A stretch of DNA of 64,000 nt from Gnetum montanum (Eukaryota > Streptophyta > Gnetopsida > Gnetales > Gnetaceae), in assembly GCA_015680685.1 (NCBI GenBank), contig MNCI01013909.1:191142-255141 (forward strand), given 5' to 3'. The notes beneath the pieces are model-generated. The model had not been told where the DNA came from. It saw only the letters and a list, made by a program, of their open reading frames with translations, and did no database searches. How positions within the stretch are numbered: position 1 is the stretch's first letter; each line of letters opens with the position of its first letter. The translations under genes and the position numbers were made by a program. This document shows positions 52,048 to 60,222 of the stretch, piece after piece.

Positions 52048-54590
52048 ATGGACCATCTAACGTCCAACATGTCTTCTCACATGAGAGATGCATTTGAACC
52101 ATCAGTGCCACAAGAATGTTGGGTGGTATACAAACATCCTGATGAATATGTCCCTAATTTCACATTCATCCTACATCAGGATGAACATCTTCAATGGCGG
52201 GACATGGAGGGTAGCATCGTGTTACCACCCGACCGAGTAGCTCCTGCGATGCTATACCACAATCTAGGCAGATTGGGCATCCAGGACTGAGTCGCGGAGT
52301 ATGTCATGAAGGACCATGACTATCGGGACTATTGTCCCACCGAAGCTCAATGGACAAGAGATTAGCAACAGGCTAAGAGATATGAACAAAAGAAAGGGAC
52401 ACACTTTAGTAACCCCTTATTCTCGCAAGGGCCGCAAGATGATGTAGATCCCATATTTCATGATACTCATTTGACCGATCTTCACCTGGGGTTGCAGATC
52501 CTCCAGTCAGTCATCCAGAACAAACCTCCAAGTGACCACAATCCTCACGGGAATGGTGGGTCACGAAGCAAAGCTGGAGGAGATGACCACGACCATCATT
52601 AGGGTAGATGGGGAGATCAACGCTGAAGTGGTAGCGATGTCTCTCCTTCTTCTCCGTCCTCCCCCTCTCCTTCGCCTTCATCTAGCTCAAGCTCTGAGCG
52701 TCACAAGGAAAAATTGGAGAGAAAGGACGGTGGTAGGCAGGTTCGAGTAGGGAAACATGAGGGAGCACGCGACCAATCACGTGGTCCTCACCAGCATGAA
52801 AGAAGGGGTAGCAGAGATTGTCATAGATGTCATAGTCTTCAATAGGACTATGATTCAGATGAGCCGTTGTTAGCTACTCAGAGCATGCTCCAAATTGTAG
52901 AGGTAGTTCACATTCTAAGCAGGCACATGAAGGACAGTCAGATCAAGCGTGTTGACATGAACAACATCCCTAGATTTGAACAAGGATACAACTGTGATCC
53001 GCAGACCCACTTGCAGGCATTCCATGATGCTTGCACCCTGCAAAATATTGATGTTTCCCGGGACACTCATCAAAGAAGCCAAAAGTTGGTATCGGTCCTT
53101 AGAGCCAAGATTAATCAGAAGATGGAGTACGATGCTTGAGATCTTTAATGACAAATATCAAACGTACTCTAGAGTGGCAAATTTGAGATGAAAGATCCAA
53201 GGTTGGAAACAAGGGAATCATGAACCCTTGGATGCCACCATGAGCAGGTATTACTCACTATTGCATCGGTGCCCTCGTCATGGTTATTCTCAGCGGGCAC
53301 AACTTCACCACATTATAGATAGGCTCCATTTTGAAATGAGAAAGACCCTTGGTGTGTACGCCAAGGGACGACTGTTGAAGCTAAGGGCCCATCAGTTGTA
53401 GTGCCTCATTGATCAGGTGGCCAAAGAGGAAGGAGAACTCAAAAAAAGGAGAGTGCTGAAGAATTCAACCAGGACCCTTCTCTTAGAAAAAGGGAGGTCC
53501 TATTTTGTAATGAGGATGAAGAGTCACCACTGGAAGCAGCAGTGAATCAGAAAACTTTGCTGTTACAAAAGTTTGTAACTGAAATCTTAGAAAAGGTGGA
53601 TAAAATATGGGACTCTTTGGATGAGAAATTCCAAAGTATATTGAAAATTACAGAAGAGTCCTAAGAGCAGGGTAGTGACTGTGACCGGCGCAGGAAGAAG
53701 GGAGCTGAACGTACCCAACATAAGGGTAAGGGAAAAGTTGCTGTAGCAGAATAGGTTGTAGAATCTGACACTGAGGAGGATGATGGATGTAGCGTATGCC
53801 AATATGAACATCCTAAGGGATGTTGTTTTGTGGTGTCTTACCTTCAAGAGTCTGGGGTCTATGCCTTGAACCCTCATTTGGTGCAGAGGCAGACACCCCG
53901 AAGGTTGCCTTATCCACAAGGCAACCCCAGGCGATTCCACCAGCAGCAGCAAGGATATTATCCAAGTGGAACGCCTCCATAACCGTATGAATATTTCCAA
54001 CAGTGGCAACACCCACAAGTGTGGGGGATGCCACCTCTAAGGCAGCAGTACCCTTACAAGCAGCTAGATCCTTATGGGTACTATGTTCAGCAACCGGTCT
54101 CTCCAAGGGAGTCTTCCAGTCACGCAGCCTTTCCCAGTTACTACCACCCCCCTGAATATTTTAGACATCCATCTCCATCACCCAGGGAGACAAATGCACA
54201 CCTCTTCTACCCTCCATCACCTTCTTCTGCCACTCCTCCACACCATCCCTCTCAGTTGCCACCTGCATCCATGCAGGGAGAAATACCGCCATAGCCACAA
54301 CAACGAAATGCTACGAGGGCAGTTAACTTACAATTGACACCTAGGTCGAGTGGATCGGAATCTAAGCCACGCAAACATCCTTTCTTTTGGCCTAATAATC
54401 TAAACACACCCTCACCTACGCCTGTGGCTAGTGCCTCCAAACCTACAAATGCCTTTACCATCATACCGCCTGAGTAGTCCTCTACTCTGCCGTAATCCAA
54501 TGTCCAGATGGTCATGCTCACACATGTCGTGAATGACTGGATCAAAGCTGGTTCTCTTCCTCGAAAATTGACAAATCCAGGAAGCCCCCT
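52048..54590 (+). pseudogene. gag: gag of element A, broken
   Basis: ATG 52048 opens MDHLTSNMSSHMRDAFEPSV, then HPDEYVPNFTFILHQDEHLQWRD. One frame runs to 53139 with stops at 52288 (TGA at a Trp position) and near 52600-52625. A Ser/Pro/Arg stretch precedes the core (MNNIPRFEQGYNCDPQTHLQ), which frameshifts near 53060 with loss of about 20 bp. Behind it are the knuckle CSVCQYEHPKGCC (about 53785-53825), a Gln/Tyr/Pro-rich tail with DPYGYYVQQPVSP (54060-54110) and a Pro/Ser/His segment. It matches D and B block by block. Confidence 0.85.
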
Positions 54591-55000
54591 CATATATCTT
54601 TAGGTGGCTGGGAACGAGTCATGCAAAGCTCTTCTGGACTCAAGGTCAGGGGTTAATTTAATCTCTCATGACATGTACAAGAACTGGAACTTGCCCCTGC
54701 TAAAGAAGAGCAACATCCAGCTCAAGTTAGCAGACCAATCCATCACCATTCCTTTGGGTTTGATGGAGGACATTGTGACCACTGTTTGTGAGTGGTCCTA
54801 CCCTGTTGACTTCCTGGTCATCTATGTTGAAAATTGTAACAGGAACTTCCCAATCATCATGGGAAGAGCCTAGCTAAGCACGGTGGATGCACGACTAGGA
54901 CTTCGAGATATGTCCCTAGAAATTTCAAAGGAAAATCCTTCTAGGAAGATCGAGAAGAAAAGAGTTTCATGCATCGCGTACAGTGACTCGGGGTGCAACT
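54591..55000 (+). pseudogene. Aspartic protease of element A
   Basis: 54604-54873 is open for 89 codons. It reads CKALLDSRSGVNLIS (active-site region, Asp codon at 54637), NIQLKLADQSITIPLG, then FLVIYVENCNRNFPIIMGRA, the usual C-terminal block of an LTR-element retropepsin, followed by a TAG. The conserved Gly after Asp-Ser is AGG (Arg) at 54643-54645, a one-base change from GGG that element B shares. Such a change should abolish activity. Confidence 0.75.
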
Positions 55001-55397
55001 GTGTGCAGTAGTTATGGTCTGCTAAGTAAACATCCATTCAAGCATGCAGTTGGTGTACTGAGGAATCACCAATTCAACAGTGCCTGTACCCAGCAGCCAC
55101 TAATCAAGAAGGCACCCAGTGGCTGACAGCTGATCCTGCTAGCAACACAATATGCATGGAACCATCTAAGGGGCTAGTGCAAGTCTATATTGACAGCATG
55201 GATGTGATGGAGGAGATTCATCAATAGGCCTCCATCGTTGATGACTTTGATGACTGGGAAAAGCTAGAGATCCCTGAAAGCTTCAATTAAGAGCCCCTTG
55301 AGCTAAATCCCTACCGGCTCACTTAGAGTATGCATTCTTGCAAAATGGCAAGCTGGTAATTATCAATGTTTCCCTTGCGCCCGAATAGAAAAATAAA
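55001..55397 (+). other. Protease-RT linker of element A
   Basis: The frame is fragmented, with acidic wording (VQVYIDSMDVMEEIHQ, DDFDDWEKLEIPESF), as in the linker of Athila-type Pol. There is no domain of its own. Confidence 0.6.
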
Positions 55398-56090
55398 TTG
55401 CTGGTGATGGTAAAAAAATGGGTTGTGGAATTTGTGTGGTCCTATCCTGAGCTGACTGGTGTTGATCCCAAGATCTACCAACACCAGATCTACCTTGACC
55501 CTTCCATGAAGCCACGACGACAGCCACAAAGATGGTTGAATCCCAAGTTGAAGCAAGTAGTAAAGGATGAAATTGAACAACTGCTTAAGGCGGGATTCAT
55601 CTATTCAATCACCGATAGTGAATGGGTTAGCCCACTCATTATCGTACCCAAGAAAGGTGGCAAGTGGAGGGTTTGTATTGATTTTCGGTTGCTCAATATG
55701 AAAACTTTCAAGGACCACTTCCCACTTCCATTTGTGGACTAGGTATTGGACACAATCGCAAGACACCAATATTACAGTTTTTTGGATGGTTATAGTGGTT
55801 ATAACTAGATCCAAATCGCACCAGATGACTAGGCCAAAACTACTTTCACGAGTCCATGGGGGACTTTTGCATATAAGAAGATGCCCTTTGGCCTGTGCAA
55901 TGTGCCTGTGACGTTCCAACTCCTTGTCCCAAGCATATTCCAACAACAAATCGGCAATGGTGTAGAAGTATTCATAGATGACTTCTCCACCTATGGTGCC
56001 ATGTTCGAGCAAGTCTTGGACTGCCTAGAGCAAGTTTTAAAGAGGTATGTAGACACCAATCTATGGCTCAATTAGCAAAAGAGCCATATG
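55398..56090 (+). pseudogene. pol: RT domain of element A, broken
   Basis: It shows YQHQIYLDPSMKPRRQPQRW, LNPKLKQVVKDEIEQLLKAGFIY, SEWVSPLIIVPKKGGKWRV, then TAG at 55740, 55806 and 55830 where relatives have Gln. It continues with YYSFLDGYSGYN, SPWGTFAYKKMPFGL and the catalytic box VFIDDFSTYG (about 55965-55995), with a TAG at a Trp position near 56073. It would copy the element's RNA into DNA. Frame is kept except for the stops. The VFIDDFSTYG form supports Athila-like placement. Confidence 0.9.
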
Positions 56091-57188
56091 ATGGTCCAAG
56101 AGGGCATAGTGTTGGGGCATCTCATTTCATCAATAGGGATCAGCGTAGACCTTGAAAAGATCAGGGTCATCCAAGGAATTACCCGCCAACCAAGTACTAT
56201 CAAAGATGCGCGATCATTCCTTGGACACACTGGTTACTACCGGTGCTTTACTGAACACTTCTCGAAGATAGCCCAACCATTGGTAGAGCTTACAAAGAAG
56301 GATGTTCCATTTGTCTGGACCAAGGAATGCGAGTCCGCATTCCAAGCGCTAAAGCAGAAACTCATAGAAGCTCCGGTTCTATGGGCACCTGATTGGTCCA
56401 AATCCTTTCACATTATGACGGATGCCTCCAACTACGCTTTGGGAGCCATGCTTACACAGTGTGACGATCAGAAACTTCTGTATTATATCAACTATGCAAG
56501 CCATAGCATTGTGGATGCACAACTGAACTATACCATCACTGAGAAAGAATTGATAGCGGTGGTGTTCGCATTGTACAAATTCTGGCACTATGTGCTTGGA
56601 TACGAGGTGTTTGTGCACAGAGACCATAGTGCTATCCGGTTCCTGATGAATAAACCAACGGTGAGCCCCCGCATAATTCGGTGGTTGGTGATTCTTCAGG
56701 ATTTTGATCTGACCATGGTAGAAAGAAAGAGGTCCGAGAATGTGGTTGTTGACCATTTGTCTCGGTTACGATGGGATAACGTAGAAGAGGAGGAGCTCTT
56801 ATCCGATCAATTTCCAGATGAACTCCTCTTCACAGGTGCCGTTGATCCTCAAGCACCCAAGGAATCTCCTTGGTTCAACCGCATCCTCACCTACCTTACA
56901 ACCCAGGAGCTATCAAAAGAGTGGAACCATTGGCAGAAACAACAGTTTCTCCATAAGGACAAGCACTTCATGGAAATCAATGACCACCTCTACAAGATGT
57001 GTGTAGATGGCTTGGTTCGATGGTGTGTCCCTGATGCTGATACACTACGCGTCCTCCAAGACACTCATGAGGGCCCTTGTGGGGGCCACTATGCTGGACG
57101 TAGAATGACCATTAAAATCAAGCTTGCAGGGTATTATTGGCCTATACTCTTCAAGGATGCACAATGGTTCACCCGCTCCTGTGAATGA
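56088..57188 (+). pseudogene. pol: RT thumb, RNase H and integrase start of element A (open 366 codons)
   Basis: This uninterrupted reading holds the RT thumb (TIKDARSFLGHTGYYRCF), RNase H (SFHIMTDASNYALGAMLTQ with Asp, TITEKELIAVVFALYKFWHY with Glu, VHRDHSAIRFL, DHLSRLRWD) and the integrase zinc-binding part (HEGPCGGHYAGRRMT, GYYWPILFKDA, then the first Cys). It ends at a TGA (57186) inside the CXXC pair, at the place of an Arg codon (CGA to TGA). It is not an independent gene but a surviving stretch of Pol. Confidence 0.9.
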
Positions 57189-58188
57189 TGTCAACGAGAT
57201 GGTGGGATGACGACCCGGTTAGAGGGACCTCAATAGTGGATTTAGCCACTAGAGCCCTTCGACATCTGGGGTATCGACTTCATGGGGCCCATCACCCCCT
57301 TGTCAAACGAAAAGGTGTACATTATCATGGTAGTGGACTACTGTACAAAGTGGGTAGAAGCGGCAGCTGTCATCGACTGTTCTTCCAACACCACCACACG
57401 ATTTGTCCAGTAACAAATTGTTACTAGGTTTGGAGTGCCTCGTGCACTCATTTCTGACAATGGGACGCACTTCACGGGGGTCACTTTTTGAAAACTCATG
57501 CAACGCTTAGGGGTAACACACAAATTCACAACCCCCTATCACCCCAAGCCAATGGGCAGGCCGAAGTCACAAATAGGGAAATTACCAAGATCCTTACATG
57601 AACAATTAGCAAATACAGGAAGGATTGGAGTACCAAGCTTAACGATGCCCTATGGACTTATCGCTCCACCTGGAAACTTCCTGTGGGGTACTCTCCCTAT
57701 GAGTTAGTGTACGGTAAGTTGCCAACACTTCCAATCCAAGCAGAACTATGGACACTACCCACTGCCTGTGACCTTGGCCTTGACCTCCCACTAGCACAAT
57801 GAGAATGATTAATCAATTTAAGTGTGCTAGATGAGAACCGATTAGTAGCCCTAATTTCCAACGAAACCCACAAGGCCTATAGCAAGAAAAGACATGATCT
57901 TCGGGTTCAGAAGGTCACATTTAGATGTGGAGACAAGGTATTGTATTGGAACCCCTCATATATATCCTAACCGACAAAGTTTCAGACACTATGGGAGAGA
58001 CCTTATATTGTCTTCGAAACCTTGCCATCCGGGGCCTTGCTCATCCACAAACTTGGGGATCCCACTAGAACACAGTTGGTCAACTGCCAACAACTCAAAC
58101 CTTTTCATGAGCTTCACATAGCCAGTGTCCCAGCCTCATCATTAGCCAGTCATCCACGCTCCATATTTTGCATCTCCTTCTTTCTACC
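57189..58188 (+). pseudogene. pol: Integrase core and C-terminus of element A, broken
   Basis: The frame continues with stops to EPFDIWGIDFMGPI (first catalytic Asp, about 57275), VDYCTKWVEAAA and LISDNGTHFTGVTF (second Asp, about 57460). A one-base frame change follows near 57545, then ANGQAEVTNREI (catalytic Glu), [19 protein letters not shown] and YSPYELVYGKLPTLP. The C-terminal portion is in further frames to about 58180. The whole DDE set is recognisable but unusable. Confidence 0.85.
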
Positions 58189-58202
58189 CAGTCATGGGGG
58201 AG
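58189..58202 (+). other. Second polypurine-tract-like sequence in element A
   Basis: CAGTCATGGGGGAG lies just behind the integrase reading and resembles the 3' polypurine site of B (AGTCATGGGGGTA). See B 20772 and D 40051. Confidence 0.6.
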
Positions 58203-59951
58203 ACCCTCATCCCTGCTGATCCGTTTCACTACACCCCTCACCATTTTACACTTTTTTGTTTTCCATTTTTTATTTTCCACTTCTTGGTTTCCCACTTTTT
58301 GTTTTACAATTTTTTGTTTCACAATTTTTTGTTTTTCATTTTTCATGTTCTTTTTGTTTACTTTTTTTCGTCGTCATATGGTTTGGCGTGATTGGTTTTC
58401 GTTACGATGGGTACTGCAATAGTCTTCCTAGTTATCTGGTTCTCACCGTTGCATGGTTGTCCTTGGATTTTACGTCGTTTCCACTTCATAAACTCAGCAG
58501 TGAGTCCACGTCACCCACCCATTCATCATTCCATGGTTTTTCTTGTGTTGTGAACATGCAATCCCTTCACTTAACAAACATTTTCATGAATGTGTGACTT
58601 GTGTAGTTCCCCGACTGAGGGATGACCCACTAGTTTGAATCGGGTGTGACTTCAAAGGGAATGCTTTATTCGTTGTTTTGTTTTATCCCTGGGTTGCTGG
58701 TGTGTCCTTACAGATTTCCTACCACTTCGAGTCTCTCTCCACGAAAGCTTTTGGGTAGTTCAACCTTGCATGGTGTGGTCCTCATTGAAAAAATAATTTG
58801 AAAAAAAAGAGAAAAGAAAAAAAAGAAGTAAAAACAAAATAATAAAATAAACTAAGGATTCAAAGCACACCCCTTGGTCGAATGCATGCAACCACACATG
58901 GGTCTTCGCATGGTGTGGTTCCCTTGCACAAAAGAATAGAAAAATGAATTGCGATGGGAATTCAAAGCACACCCCTTAGATCGCCTCTCACGGGCCACAC
59001 GTACTAGTTATGGGACTTCCTTGGTCCCCTCTAACTTTGTCCCATTTCACTTCCCTCTTCTCACGTTCCCTGGAGTGGTGGTTTTCTGTGGGGTCATTCT
59101 TGTTTCCTTGGGGACGGTTGGGACTTCGTCTATTGCTGCGAGGTCACTGTTTGCGGATGGTTTTAGGGTTTGATCTCAGGAAAGGTTCTACTAGGTTACT
59201 TAACCATGCTTGCACACGGGGTTTCATGTGATCGACACTCGAAATTTTCATTCTCTCCTCTCCTTCCATTCCCACTTCTCTCTGCACTCACCTCACTGCC
59301 CTTTTTATGTTTTGTGTGTTCGTCGTGTTTTCTGTCGGTCTTCCATGCCTTGGAGGGTTCTTTTGGTTTGGAGTCTTTACTGGTGACACCACTTATTGGC
59401 ACCCAGGCCCATGGACCCTGGTGTTGAGGGTATGTAGGGGTTATATGGCTATTGCTTGCTATGGGGAGGACCCACCTGCTTATTCCAGGTTTTTCCTGTT
59501 AAGCCTTCAACCCTTTGGATTTCTTGGTTGCTTGTTTTCAGTCTCCCATTGTTTGATTTCATCCTCACTTGAATTCTTTTTCCATACTGTTCTCCATTTT
59601 GTCTCTTTTTCGTGCTTAATTACCTTCCTCTTGTCTTAAACCATGATCAGGCCTTTTCTACGCTTCAATCGCCTCAATTTGGCTTTTCAAATTTTTCATT
59701 TTGGGTTTTTTTTTGGGTTGGTCAATGCTGGTCTACGGGTGAATAGTATTGCGTATACATGGGCGCGTATACGTGGCCGCGTCAACGTAGCGCCCAACCC
59801 CTATATATACCCTGCCACACTTTACATTTTTTCATCATTTAGAGTTCAAATTGAGGGGAATTTTTACCATTTTTTCTGCCTAACCCTTCCCAACGCACCT
59901 ACATACCATTGCATGTCCGCATTAACCTATCCTTGCCCTTTTTAAGCAACC
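58203..59951 (+). other. Spacer of element A between integrase and the 3' ORF
   Basis: It starts with a T-rich run of CAATTTTTTGTTT-type units (58240-58370), as in B. A local duplication follows: GCATGGTGTGGT at about 58767 and 58908, and ATTCAAAGCACACCCCTT at about 58858 and 58960. The block GCTATGGGGAGGACCCACC (59458-59476) is shared with B and E. Near the end is the LTR-like promoter segment (59745-59812). Open stretches here (for example 58256-58597) are Phe-rich readings of low-complexity DNA, not genes. Confidence 0.65.
59745..59812 (+). promoter_or_regulatory. Putative internal promoter of element A, U3-like
   Basis: GTATACA, then GTATACGTGGCCGCGTCAAC (59767-59786), matches the U3 of this element's own LTRs (51017-51037 and 63370-63390) at 17-18 of 21 positions, all differences being transitions. 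A TATA box CTATATATACC (59801-59811) follows. It lies about 420 bp (including the N run) before the 3' ORF. Confidence 0.6.
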
Positions 59952-60053
59952 NNNNNNNNNNNNNNNNNNNNNNNNNNNNNNNNNNNNNNNNNNNNNNNNN
60001 NNNNNNNNNNNNNNNNNNNNNNNNNNNNNNNNNNNNNNNNNNNNNNNNNNNNN
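59952..60053. other. Assembly gap (102 Ns)
   Basis: The run of Ns lies between the putative internal promoter and the 3' ORF of element A. True length is unknown. Confidence 0.98.
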
Positions 60054-60222
60054 TTAATTGTTAATTACAAAACCTTTGGCCCTAACCCATAAATTAAAAC
60101 ACTTCGAGAGACTTAACGGTGTGCCTATGCCATTAACATAACTTGGTGAAACTGAGAAGGTATATACAGACCATTTTAGGCTAGTTCTAAATGGTCTAAC
60201 AGACGGTTATGTTTGTTTTCAG

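Noticed and set aside
58168-58597. Phe-rich overlapping ORFs suggesting membrane proteins
   Set aside because: They are translations of the T-rich low-complexity spacer behind integrase. Element B has the same T-rich stretch without open frames.
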